Of a DNA stretch of 64,000 nt, positions 31,998 through 43,600 are shown piece by piece. Under the pieces are notes generated by a model. It was not told where the DNA came from and made no database searches. It was given only the letters and a program-made list of their open reading frames with translations. The position numbers were made by a program, and so were the translations under genes. Location: contig NC_031480.1 of the NCBI RefSeq assembly GCF_000006565.2, forward strand, positions 6,131,170 to 6,195,169, written 5' to 3'. Source of the DNA: Toxoplasma gondii ME49 (taxonomy: Eukaryota; Apicomplexa; Conoidasida; Eucoccidiorida; Sarcocystidae). The stretch's first letter is position 1. The number at the start of each line of letters is the position of its first letter.

Positions 31998-33238
31998 GCG
32001 ATGAATGATTTCAAAATTTTAGGAATGCAGTCTCAGGCAACACCAAGCACTACAGACACACCCCCCGTCTGGTAAAAGGAAGACGGCGTACTTTTTTTTC
32101 GTGCGCCCACGAATATTTCAGTTTCTTTCCTGTCAGCATGAAAGAACCGCAGTCTTGTTATCAACAAAATTCGCGTGTCACTTCCTCAGCTGTGATGAGG
32201 GGGTCAGATTTGGCTGACAGGAGTTCGCGCACAGCGTCCCCGAGGGACGGAGAGGCGGTTTACTATGAAGGCGCGGGTTTGACAGCCACGTGTTCAGGTA
32301 AGGCTGATGCGAGAGAACCCAACACAATTACTCAAGAAACAGTATTTCACAAGGGAAAGAACTGTGCTTCTTTTTCATCACCCGTGCGTCCACCGCGGCT
32401 CAGAGGCCCGCCACCCAGGCAAGTGATGAAGCGTTTGTCTCGTCGCCTGATGCTGCTGGGTTTAGAAGCAACTGTTTTTGTTCTGGGGGCTTACACTGCT
32501 AACTGACACGTTGTGTATACATCGTTCGACTCAGTGATCTGGCATTACCTACCGTCATTCTCCTACTTTCGCTCCGGCAAGTAATTCCGGTGTTGTATCG
32601 AGTGCAGTTCTGAAGCGTTACTTTATGTGAGAGCGTAGGCCGAGCAGACAGTGCATGTGCACACCGCCTCAATTCCATTACCACTTGTCAGCCTGGAATA
32701 TGTCGAGAGAGGTACGTCGCAGTTTCCGACAGGTGGCGTCGGCGACTTTCAGCTCTCCGATCGCGTTCATTTCAGGCAGAACTCGGAACTTGCTGCAAGA
32801 GTGCATGTATACGAGAGAAATGTGTAATACTGCTCACTGCACGGCAATCGCCGCGACTCTTTGAATCCTTGGATAGCGGCAAAACTGCCGTTGCCTGCTC
32901 TGTCACGCTCGCCCTCACGTTCCACCGCAACGAGGAGTCGCGTGATGCATTTCTTGATCAACGGCAAAAAACGTTCTGTGATGGAGACAGTTTTCCTGCA
33001 GTCTGTCCTCTCTCCAGTGTTTGTCCAACAAGACATAGAAAGCTGTTTTCATGCTGGCCCACCAGGCACGCAGTTGTCTCAAGCACAAATCGACTTGCAG
33101 TGCATGCCTACAGCGCAACTGCTACAGTACGTTCGCCCGCCCTGTGCCGTGTGCCCCTGGTTCACAAACAGAGCCAATTATGTCTTCTTGAGTTCCCACA
33201 TTCCTCTTAACTCTCCCTCCATTCACACTCAAGCGCAT
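31998..33238. other. Spacer between copies 12 and 13
   Basis: This holds the copy 12 upstream region. Part of 32560-32660 resembles spacer sequence near 17625-17715 (TATCGAGTGCAGTTCTGAAG versus TGTCGAGTACAGTTCTGAAA). No gene is recognised. Confidence 0.5.
32240..32290 (-). promoter_or_regulatory. Distal conserved upstream block of copy 12
   Basis: GGGACGGAGAGGCGG followed by TTTACTATGAAGGCGCGGG, about 250 bp before the start. The first part is the same as in copy 14. Confidence 0.4.
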
Positions 33239-34319
33239 TTACCAAATCGGCAACAGTGAGGTTGCCACAGAGAGGAGCAAAACTGGCAGTGCTCTCATTC
33301 CACCCGCAAAGCCACAGGACGCTGAGTACACCACAATAGTCAAGACCTCATTGTTTGTTTCTGCAGGGGGTGCTCTGAGGCGCCTCAACTGGGTTTCGCC
33401 GCGGCCTTCAACGTCATTACTTACCAGATGCTGAATTTCTGTGTCAGATTTAGGCGCAGGTGTGGTGACTGGAGCTGGAGAAGGGTCGCTGTTCCCGGTC
33501 TCGCCAGTCTGACCGTTTGAAGGCGGAGATGGGGGTTGGACAACGCTACCGTCGTTGCCGACACCTAAAGAACCATCCGGAATCAACTGTTGCTCCTCAA
33601 TCTTCTTTATCTTCCGCACCGTCCTTCTCTGTCTGTGGTTCCTTTTGCTCATTATCAGGATCTGAATTACCTTACGAAGTGGGAGGCTTATCAGGACCAG
33701 GATGCGGAGGCAACACCGGGGTATCATGGATCTCTGGAGTGGGATTTCCTTCTGAGTTGTGCAGCCAGAGACGTGCGTGGACGGTGGGTTGGTCAGGGGG
33801 TCGGCTGGTGAATTCGACCCCGTGGTAAGCACAGTCTTGATCCGCACACAGAAACTGAAACTTTCACCCCAATACTGTGCGGGAGGGTTCGCAAGCGTGT
33901 AGCTCAGAGTCCTTCCAGAGGAATCTTTGTCTGTTTCAACAGAGCCCCGCCCCAGACATCTAGTGAACCCAAATTGGTTTCGTGTAGCCTGGAAATGCTT
34001 CCTTGAAGTTCAAAGTCTTAGTGAAATCGCACGCCCCATTCTCAAAACGGTACGCTGAATCGTACGGGCCTGTCAAAGTTCCATCTGTGCCGTTGTTGTT
34101 TTCGGGCTGATAGACAGCTTCTGCGGTTTCATCTGTTACCCGGAGCGTGCCTGACGGTCCGAGATTCATGACTTGCTCCACATTCTTTTCCAGTCCATCT
34201 TTCAGGATGGTGGCGGTGAAGTCAACCGCAGTTTTTGATGTTGTTTCTATTGTGGCAGACAATAGGAAGGTGCCGATTATGAGGAACAGACAGACCGCTC
34301 GTAGCGTCTGTCCCTCCAT
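33239..34319 (-). pseudogene. 2C-RRL family copy 13, pseudogene
   Basis: The frame from ATG 34317-34319 encodes a good signal peptide (MEGQTLRAVCLFLIIGTFLL) and two thirds of the domain. This includes LGPSGTLRVTDETAEAVYQP and GACDFTKTLNFKEAFPGY, then TKPIWVH, where it hits a stop at 33960 in place of the usual WVREE. In another frame the remainder follows: SYTLANPPAQYWGESFSFC, VRIKTVL, then a shifted stretch in the middle, then LRRLRAPPAETNNEVLTIVV and the hydrophobic tail (HSAAW reads YSASC). A truncated secreted product of about 119 aa could still be made from the first frame, but it would lack the second cysteine and the anchor. Confidence 0.85.
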
Positions 34320-34430
34320 GGATACTATGGATCAGAATAGCGCATGAAAACAACGTCAGACAGCCGCAGACATGGGGAGGCTTCCTACTTTTGTGTGATG
34401 AAAGCTTGTATCCATTGCATTTTTTCCAAG

Positions 34431-34485
34431 GTTTTATCGCAAATCTGTTGAGTATCGTGTCTGCACGCACGAGCCGCAGTCTTGG
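34431..34485 (-). promoter_or_regulatory. Proximal conserved upstream block of copy 13
   Basis: TTTTATCGCAAATCTGTTGA, then GTGTCTGCACGCACGAGCC and GCAGTCTTGG, 112-166 bp before the start. Confidence 0.45.
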
Positions 34486-34564
34486 CAAACATCGGGAGAT
34501 GAGCATGCCGGTTGTTCGACTGTGGTGAGTGGCCCGGCAAGGGTCGACGTGCAGGCGGGCAGAA

Positions 34565-34620
34565 AAGCGGCGGGACGAAAAACCCCTCGTCTAGCTGTGC
34601 ACGAATTCGAGGGCTCCAGG
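34565..34620 (-). promoter_or_regulatory. Distal conserved upstream block of copy 13
   Basis: GCGGCGGGACGAAAAACCCC then TCTAGCTGTGCACGAATTCG, about 270 bp before the start, nearly the same as in copy 7. Confidence 0.55.
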
Positions 34621-36001
34621 GGACAGCGGGAGGGGGAGGGTGAAGTTGCAACGATGAGACCAGAAAAACCAAGAACAATGACACCAACGAATGCCTTTAT
34701 AGACAATGAAATGTGATCAGGTGTCAAGCATGCAATTCCAGTAAGATGGCGGGAGCAGCTTGTGAAAGGCCGTTTAACGTGGGCTTCGTTCAGTCCCGTA
34801 GCGAGTTCCTGTAACCGAACGAGCTGTAAGCCTACCATCCGAGCACATCGATTGACAGATGCGGACTGGACATCAGGGGCTTGCGTCCCAAAAAGATCAT
34901 TACAAATGCTTCAACAAGTGAAAATTAAGTGGCATGTATCCGGTTGGAATGAGGAAGATCCACGGAAGGAAGTACCGCAACTACAGAGCAAGACATGGAC
35001 ACAATACTAAACTCTGAAAACAGAAGAGGCAGCACTCAGATTCATCCGTTCCTGGATGACTGGTTACCAAATTTTGTTGCCGTTGCCTCAACTCTTCCTC
35101 TGTATTATATGTCTCAATCGTACTGCTGCTGTTGCGTGTCCAGAACGAAGAGTGACAACTGGATGGTACACATTATGCACACCGTATGCTTTTTATGTGG
35201 CTTGCGTTCACTGTGCAGAGAGATGCCTTTGCAATGGAACGATAGGGGGTTGCTTCACTTCAGGGTTCTTCTGTACCTTTTCTCGCTTCCAAAAAGATGG
35301 CTCTTCGAACTGTCGCCGGTCATCGGACCTTCACTATGCTACCTTGTGCTCAATCCGACACCCGCCACGCCTAGAGCAGTCCATTTCTCACTAGATTTCC
35401 ACATATAGATCGAGTTAGACAGGAAAGCGATAGAAATTGCGGAGGTAAATCAACAGCAGAGCCATTCAAAAAGGTGGGCAAGCACTGTTCCGGAAAAAAC
35501 AAATTTGTCGATGGGGTATGTAGGAATGAGAACGCACACTGACATGGAACCGGCGTCGTGCATGGTGACTATCGTGGCGAAATACGGGGACATGAACAGG
35601 TAGTGCATCTGCAGAGTTACCCACATATTGTGGTGCTTGGCCACTCAGTTAAACGACACTACGAATTCTTGATTGGTGCCATCGTATCACCACCCGACGT
35701 TATTTCGTCGGATACACAGTGTGTTCGGGTTCTGAGCTACAAGTACCGTTTTACGCCGAAATCAAGTTACCTGGAGGGGGTTCGGGTTCGAATGACTCCA
35801 GAAAAGAACAAGCAGACGAGGCCAATATAGTAAAACAGCCAAAACGTGATTGTGCTGAAGTTACCCTTACGTGCAGGACCACATCATACCTTGCAATATC
35901 CCTGCATTTCTACTGGTGCTTCCAGCAACCATGAGTTGCAGTCACAGCACCAACCCTTTCGCGCTAATAAAAGATAACTCCAGACTGCAGGTGTTGATGT
36001 C

Positions 36002-37153
36002 TCAGTACAGTTGATACACCTGAAACAATGCGGCTACCATAGTAAGAAGGAGGCCTGAAACTCCACCCACTCCACCTGCAGAGCTCCAGCCTGAGGAGTG
36101 CACCACAATAGTCAAGTAAGCCTCTTTCACTGCGGATGTTCCATCCAACCGCCTCAACGCAGCAGCGCCACGCACTTCTTCCGTGTCACTATTCACGTCG
36201 GGGTCTCCTTCATTTTCAGGCAGCGTTGCTTCCGGCAGCGGTTCTGCAGGAGCGGTAGGGGAAGAATCTGACTGGTCCTGGGATGGATCAAGAGGTGCCA
36301 CCGGGTGTGCTTCGGAATGACCTGGGCCATTGGGGCTGTCAGGCGATGAGTGAGGTGCAGTCGTGCCTGTTTCTTCTTGTTCTCGCTTGTTCTTGTCTTC
36401 AGCAGGAGGCTCTTGCTTGCCGACGCCTGCGGCTTCTCCACCAGGTTGAGGCGTTCCCCCCTCAGCGTCAGATCCTTGCTGGGTCACTCCTCCTGTCGAA
36501 CCCTGAGTTCCTTCTCCTGCGGAATCACCATCCGACGGCTGATCTTGGATTTGCGTATCCTCATCCTGTGTATCCTCTGTGTCGTCAACTGGAGGCTGCG
36601 GCGGGTCGGAGCTTCCGACAGTCGTTGTCGTGGTCTTGGTTGGTGAATCCGAACCGCTAGCACGTGCGGCCTTGAATCGAACACAAAAACTCAACCGCTC
36701 AGGCAAGTACTCTGCAGGGGGACTTGTAAAAGTATACCTCACAGGTCCTTCCGGAGAAGTACTGTCACCGCTCGTCGCCGAACTAAACTCCTCGCGAACC
36801 CACAATTCTGTCGAGTAGCCAGGGTATGCATCCTTGAATCGAATTGTCTGTGTGAAGTCACACGCGCCATTCTCATATCGATAAGCGACACTGTAGCTTT
36901 CCGATGAAGCCTCTTCTGGGGTGGCGTTGTTTTCGGGCTCATAGACAGCTTTGGCGGTTTCGTCAATCACCCGTAGTGTGTTGGAGGGTCCGAGATAGAA
37001 GACTTTCTCCACATTTCCCTCCAGTCCAGCTTTCGGAATTGTGGCGGTGAAATCGGCCTCAGCTGGCGGTTTACTCGATCCGTACGCAGCACGCATCAGG
37101 ACGAGGCCGTGGAACAGGGTTAGACACGCGACCCGAAATATCTACCCCGCCAT
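36002..37153 (-). CDS. 2C-RRL family copy 14, nonsense codon in signal peptide
   Basis: The family start (ATG 37151-37153) is followed by GCG GGG TAG: the conserved Gln codon at position 4 is a stop. Beyond it the frame is completely open: IFRVACLTLF, then ADFTATIPKAGLEGNVEKVF, LGPSNTLRVIDETAKAVYEP, GACDFTQTIRFKDAYPGY, LWVREEF, YTFTSPPAEY, LSFCVRFKAA, an acidic Asp/Gln/Pro-rich middle, RRLDGTSAVKEAYLTIVVHS and a slightly longer tail (ending QVYQLY). An internal ATG at 37096 gives a 364-aa product without a normal signal peptide. This is either a very recent pseudogene or an allele broken in this strain. It is the last family copy on this side of the array. Confidence 0.7.
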
Positions 37154-40100
37154 GGCGTCTATAAATCGGACTATTTGATGACATGCACTGAGGTAATTTC
37201 AAACGCTACAGGCACTTCCCTAGATTTGTTGAGTTGTAAAAGTGAATCCATCGGCCCTTATCGGTGTGTTGACCCAACGTTGCTCGTCATTTTCTGCCAC
37301 ATGCAGAAAACAGAAGTCTTACCCAGCCTCAAGACATCGTCGTCACGTGTGCGACTGAGCCCGACAGCAGGCGGCGGGCAGGGATGTTGAGGGACGGAGA
37401 GGCGGGTGGCTACCTGGGTGCTGATTCGAGTGTGACATGAGCCATCTTGAGATCAGCGAAACCAGAAGAACCTAAAATAAACCCGCGATTCGGTTGACTT
37501 CGTGAAATCACTGTGATTGGACATTGTTGAGGGATTTTGCAGCGTAGGGCAGCGGTTTCTAGAGGAGAAATGGATGTTCGCCGCGTGCCCTCCGGTCTGC
37601 ACGACACACTAAACAGAGCAGCTTGCCAAGGAAGGCATCAACGACAAACAACCACCTCTTCCACCGGGAACCCCGAGTGAACTCTCCGACACGACGCATT
37701 GGGTAGGTCACGCAAAGGTATGCCGTTCATTGGTGTCTCTCTGTCGATGTGTACTCAGTTTTCGTGCCATATCCGATATCAGCTTCCTTTTTCGGTCGAG
37801 CTCCCGACTACTACTATCAGAGGTACCAATAGTATTCAGAGTAACAGTGAGAGGAAGAGCAAGAGAAACACTAGCAGTAAGAGTAGTAGTAGTTAGTGGA
37901 TGTACTTTTCTTGACGGTGCTATCTTGCATTAGGTTGTTGGCAGTTGCCACACCTACAGGCTGGATCCCAAACTACGGGATGAGCCAACACGAAATTTCT
38001 GTTCGCAATCAGTGCTGGGAAAGAGGTTCCCTTCCTTCATTATTTGCCTGGAAAACACAGGTCTTGTATTGAAAAGCAGGCTATTTTGCCTCCGCAAGGC
38101 TGCAGTTCGAATTTCGCGGTCATGCCTCCACGATTCTCGACCGGAAGGTGTCAACACCAAGGAAAACATGATCTGCCTATGTGACTTATGTTAATAATTA
38201 TCACTGAGACGGGAGCACCTGTCCACAAGCACTGCGAAATTTCTATTATTCACGTAAAGACAACCAGGGCTAGCCACAGCAGCCCAGAACATCTGCGTGA
38301 CCGATGTGCTTACAATCGTAAAGAACCTTCCACGTACCGCGGCGCACAGGCTGAGATCTTTTGTTATAGACAAGAACTCTGTTTTTGAACTGGTTAAGCG
38401 AAGCAACTTTATGCCCACTTTTCTAGAGTCGAACTGCGATCGGGAATGCAGCTGTTGATCCAAGCGTAGTTGAAAACTCGGGAGTGTGTGGTTGAGGCTG
38501 GCTGCGGCTCGACGTTAGCTGCCTTCAGAGATTACCAACTTGTTAGGCGCTTACCTGTGATTCTCGAGGAGACTATCGGTTGCTCAGTTTTTTAGTTTTA
38601 ACTGAATTTAACCATCTCACAAAAAACCTGTGGTGTTCCCAGGTCCAAGGGTGAACGTCAGTGAGAGGAACAGTACCAATTTGTTGGTCTCCGCTCCACA
38701 TGCGGCCCTTTCTGGACATTTCTGATGGAAACAATCGCCTTAAAGCTAGCTTTCGTCACATGAAAGATGCCATCTTGTGCGTATACCGTGGACTGGCTCA
38801 GCTACTAGAAGCAAAGTCCGGCCATCCACAACTGTGCACACTCAACACATCCTGACGTACTTAGAGGCCGAGGCAGGCACGTGAAAAAAAACTAGCGTGA
38901 CCGGAGCTGATTGGGAGTCGTTGCTTTATTGGCTTGCGCTGTCCACACTGCCTCGTCATCACAGACACAGAGTGGAAATTTAGACTGCCACCGAACTCGG
39001 CCAGACTTCCTCCTTCCTTGGCAGTGTCGTCGGCATCGCCGATTGGGATGCTCAGCATTCACGCAGGCAGTCAAGCCAAGCTTTCCTTTTGACTTCAGAA
39101 TGGAAGCTTCTAAATTCACAAGCTGCCTTGTCCTCTGGCTGGCGACAGACCACGTTTGATCAGTAAAAGTGTTGCCGCCAGAACTGACCGACCTGTCGGC
39201 ATGATTGTCAAGGTGAAATCGTTGACGGACAAGAAATATCGTCTCGGTGAAGGCCACATGTAGGCGACCTGGTTCACGAGATGAAGCTCCGATATAAAGT
39301 CAAAGTGGAGATAGAAACAACGTTCAGATCTGCTTCTAGAAGGACAATTTCGTTTATTTCCGCCTTATATTTAACGCACCGCAAATATTGCCCCCTTACC
39401 CAACTTCAGCCGGAAGTGCTGCCACCCGTTGATACCGGAGGATTCACTCGTAAGAAGCTTCCATGTGTGAAATGCTCTGTGTTCCACTTTCCATCCGATA
39501 AAGGAGTCGCGCCAGATCTGACTCATTCAAATAAAACCATGACAGTGTCAGATTTTCCCGTACACAATCCAGTATCGCTATTTGAACTGTACGTTTGTTA
39601 ATGCCTGTGATGCGACTAATTCTTTTGCGAAAGTGAACATAGAAACAGTGTTTCAGTCTAAGTTGCTTCACACAGCTAGACACACACAGGCCTTCGTGGT
39701 CTTGAGATGAAAATATGAAATTGATCACTACAGCAGTTGCGAAGAGACGCCACTCACCAAGTGGTTCTGAAGAAACGAAGGTGAAGCAAAGTCTCACTAC
39801 TCCGTGACGCTTCCTGAGGAAGCTATCTCTCCTCAGTTCATATTCTCCACACTGAAGATTTCCTGAACAACCTCCCACCCTTACGCCTTCCTATCGTAAT
39901 ACGCGACGGTATCGTTGCTCTGTTCTAGCAGAGGCGGTGAATTGGACACCGAGTCTATTTCGGGCACACGGGGTAATTAAAGCATGTGCCCGGACTTCGT
40001 TCCGATAAAGAGAGGCATTCAAGATGGTACGGAGATGCCTTTGAGTATCATCTTTTTCCAGAAAGGACTGATGCTCCATCATGGAGGCAGTGCGTTTGTT

Positions 40101-40690
40101 TTTGTTGTCTCGTAATTATTGAAAACTGTCAAAACCAATGTTCGAGATAACACCCGGCACCCGTTTGTTTTTTCCGTTTCCGCCTCGTTGCGCACGATCT
40201 CTATCTTTGATACGCAGATAAGATATCGTCACACCCCCGTGATTCATATATATTTGTATTTACGTCTTGAAACATAATATGCACCAAACATATATATCCA
40301 CGTATGTAGACACCTGAGACAGGCAGCCTGCCAGACGTTTTGTGCTGCAACGAAGTCGCGTCCGTCTTTGAGATGGAGAAACGACAACCACCGGAGCGCC
40401 TACAAGTCCTATCTGACACGTTTTTGCTCTGTATATTTACATGGGCCTAAAGACATCCGTTTCGTTTTCCTTTTCACGCTACCTCTCTTCGTCTTTCTCG
40501 TTTCCCGAACTCCTTATCTTTCTCGCGCGTCTTCGCTATCTCTGCCTGCCCGCGCCCCTGTCTATACCGCGTACTAAACTGTCTGTCTCCTGTGCCCCTT
40601 CCATCAAGCCTTCGACGTCCCCGGTCTCACCCTTCTCATGTCTCTCACCCTATCCGATCTCTCTCCCTCCCTCATTTTGTCTCCAATTCT
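37154..40690. other. End of the array and gap before the RBBP4-like gene
   Basis: The first 350 bases are the copy 14 upstream region (distal block at 37395-37440). An imperfect AGT/AGN triplet run lies near 37835-37895. The rest contains scattered frames up to about 145 codons without recognisable homology. The last 300 bases before 40691 are CT-rich on the plus strand and probably 3' flank of the RBBP4-like gene. No further family copy is seen. Confidence 0.5.
37395..37440 (-). promoter_or_regulatory. Distal conserved upstream block of copy 14
   Basis: GGACGGAGAGGCGGGTGGC then TACCTGGGTGCTGATTCGAG, about 250 bp before the start. Confidence 0.5.
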
Positions 40691-43600
40691 CTACCACAGG
40701 TCCTTGTTTGTCTGGACAAACAGGTGCTCTGAGGGTTGCCAAATCTGCACGCGGTTATCCCACCCTACACTGGCACCTAGAAGAGTGCCGATTCTGCCTT
40801 TTTCTGTCATTTCGCTGCGCCTGCCTCCCCAACCTGCAGAGCCACCCCCCACACCTGCAGAGGCGGCTTCGCTACACCAGGCAAAGTCACTGACACCGGC
40901 AGCATGTCCTGCGTGGACAAAGAATCGGTGGCGCCGCGTCGCCAGTGAACGGGAAGGAGAGACACTCGATTTTCGATTGACATTTTCTCTGTTCTCATTC
41001 TCGGCTTCGTCCATGTTTGCCTCTTCGCCTTCACACGCACGGGTAGCGAGGCCTTGCTTGCCTGCCCCCTGCCCCGCCATGGCGACGTCCAGTGGGAGGG
41101 ACTCTGCACACCGTTTCGTTGGCTTTTGTTTCTCTCGGTCGCGCAGAAGCGCTGTGGATACTGTCGTCCCGCTCGCGCCCTCACCCAACTCCCAGAGCAC
41201 GACGTCCCCGTCCGCAGAGGCGGACGCGAGGAGACCAGAGGAGAGGGGAGAGAAGTGGAGAGAAGTGACTTCGTCGGAGTGGTGGGACAACGACAAAAAC
41301 GGTCGAGAAAGAAGTCGAAGGTCGAAGAGAGAGACGAGACCCCGCGCCGAACCCACCGCGACGACGTGTTCGCTGTACCGGTTGAAGCTGACGGCATTCA
41401 AGGCCAGAGTGCCTTCGGAAGGCGGAGAAACATACATCCGCTGCTTGCCAGGTTGCGGAGAAGAAGTCGCTGCGTTTTGCGAAGACCTGTCTCCACTGTC
41501 GGAAGGAGAAGGAGAGAAGCAAAGGGGTGAGGCAGAACAGACGGCCGCGAGGGCTTCTCGGTGCGCCTGGCGCATGTCGAACACCCGCAACGCGCCGTCC
41601 TCGCCAGCTGTCGCGACGACTACGGGGTATCGTGGATGCACTTTGATGTCGTTCAACGAGGCGGAGGGCGAGGATGACGATACAGAGACCACGGGACTTA
41701 TTTCTGGAGTGCTTTCTGCAATTGTCACACCCCCGCCATACACCGTTTTCCTCGCCTGCGAGAGAGAACTCGTGCTCATGTCTCGCGCCTTCGACAGGTG
41801 CTGCGTGCCACTCTTCCGCAGGTCCCACAAACTCACCAACCCAGTGTCTGTACAGCTGAACAGAAAGCCGCCGTTATCCCCGCCAGACATCCACGCGGCC
41901 GCCTGCAGCTTTGGCTGGGCGACAATCGCAAGCGGAGGCGCGAGCAGAAACTGCGGCTTTGCCACCAGCTGGTCCGCAGCTGAGAAGGAGGACGCAAAAA
42001 CTCAAAAAAAAGAGATGGAAATGGAACGAAAAACAAGAGGGAGTGGGAACTAAGAAGAGAAGAGGAAAGAAGAAAAAGACTCTGGGTGGAGAAGACTTGA
42101 AAGAATCTCTGCGAGAAACTGACGGCGTAGCGCTACACACATACTAGCAGGCTCATAGCCACCCACAGAATGGCGTTTGCACACATCAATCCATCACACC
42201 ACGACCTTCACAAATGAAATACCTCAACATGTAGAAGTTCGCCTCTTCGCCTTTTTCGTGTCTCCTTCGCCTTCCATGTTTCATCCTCATTTGCGTCCAC
42301 TTTGCACTGTGTTCGCCCTTCCATTTTGTGGGGTCTTCGTGTGTTGAGTTTTAATCACTTTCCGCGTCTTTTTTGCTTTTGTTTGTGTCTCCCGCTCGCC
42401 CGCACACCTCTCACCGGGGAAGGACGGGTGCCTGGAGAAGTTCCAGTACATGCCGACGCCGTCTTCATTGATGGTGACAATGTTGAAGGCATTCTGCGGC
42501 ATGTGCGTGGCGCGAATCAAGTCTCCAGGGTGCAGAATCCTCGCCTTCGTCTCCAAAGAAGGTACCAGCTGAAGCGAGGCGCTGGCCGCAGGCAGCGACG
42601 CACTCGCTGTGCTGCCCGAGAGGCTCGCATTTGTCAGCAGCGACCTGGCTCGCGCGCGGGGCGGAATAAAACCTGAGACGAGGAATCAAAACAAACGAAA
42701 GATAAACGCGGGAAGAAGCGCGAGGACGCGAGGAGAGCGATGGAGGAAAAGAACAGTGCGGACAGAAAGGGAACAGCTGCCGCGCTCCAAACCCTATTAC
42801 GGCGGCTGCGCGAAGCGCAGCAAGAAGCAAAAGGACGGTGAAATCCCCGCCGCACTCAACAGTCGTTCAACGCGGTGTACGGCCACCCACCCGAGGGAGG
42901 ATGACGGAACGCAGGAATCGCACTTTATACACTGGGGAAGCAATCGGTCCCGGACTTGTTCGCCTCTCAACACTTTCGCTCCCCACCACACGCATCTCTC
43001 TCGAAAGAATCTCCTGTGTCGCTGAGATGCGGGCGATTCGAGAGACTTGGAACATGCAGATTGTCACCAAGAAAAGTCGCGTAGGCATTCGTGACGCTAA
43101 GGAAGCACTGTACTGGAACGTGCTTTGTGTTGTACATTACTGCCCACCTGAATACGTCTCGCACTTGAGAGGATCCTCCTCGAGAGACGGCACTGGCCAC
43201 CGGAGCTCGGCAATCGTTAAATAATTCTTCTCTTCTCCATTGGTGCAAGTGCCCAGAAGAAGACGGTGAGAAACGTATGAGTCGCCGAGCGAGAGAACTG
43301 AGGCAGCAGACCCGCTACGTCCCGTCGCCGCCGAAGACGGAGGCGTCAGAAACTCCACCTGCGAATTTTGATTTACAAACCGGTAAGAAAAGAACACGCG
43401 TATCTAAATCCGAAAACACGATTTAAAATGCTTTTTCGATCTCAAATAACGATACAGCAAGAAAAGATCTACTCAAATTAACGGAGACCGTACGAAAAGA
43501 GAATGTATATTTGAATTGAGGAGAACGATAAGTAAAGAGAAGTTTATTCAATTTAAACATGACGAGAAGAAAAGGTTCATTTAAATTACGAGAGATAACA

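Larger units (their letters stand above)
34320..36001. other. Spacer between copies 13 and 14
   Basis: This holds the copy 13 upstream region with well-preserved proximal and distal blocks and the G-rich run GGGAGGGGGAGGG near 34628. The plus-strand frame at 34995-35408 shows no recognisable protein. A GGTTCGAAT near 35788 is not part of a tRNA. Confidence 0.5.

Noticed and set aside
35775..35800. tRNA-like GGTTCGAAT
   Set aside because: The same problem: no cloverleaf around it.
1..37153. Assignment of the array to SRS (SAG1-related) antigens
   Set aside because: SRS domains usually have four to six conserved cysteines and a different motif set. Here only two cysteines are conserved, so I do not use that name.
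39444..39878. 144-codon minus-strand frame after the array
   Set aside because: No signal peptide, family motif or homology I recognise; its length is expected by chance over 3.5 kb.
40638..42053. 471-codon plus-strand open frame
   Set aside because: It is antisense to exon 4 of the RBBP4-like gene, which has clear WD signatures. The plus frame is low-complexity and starts in CT-rich flank.
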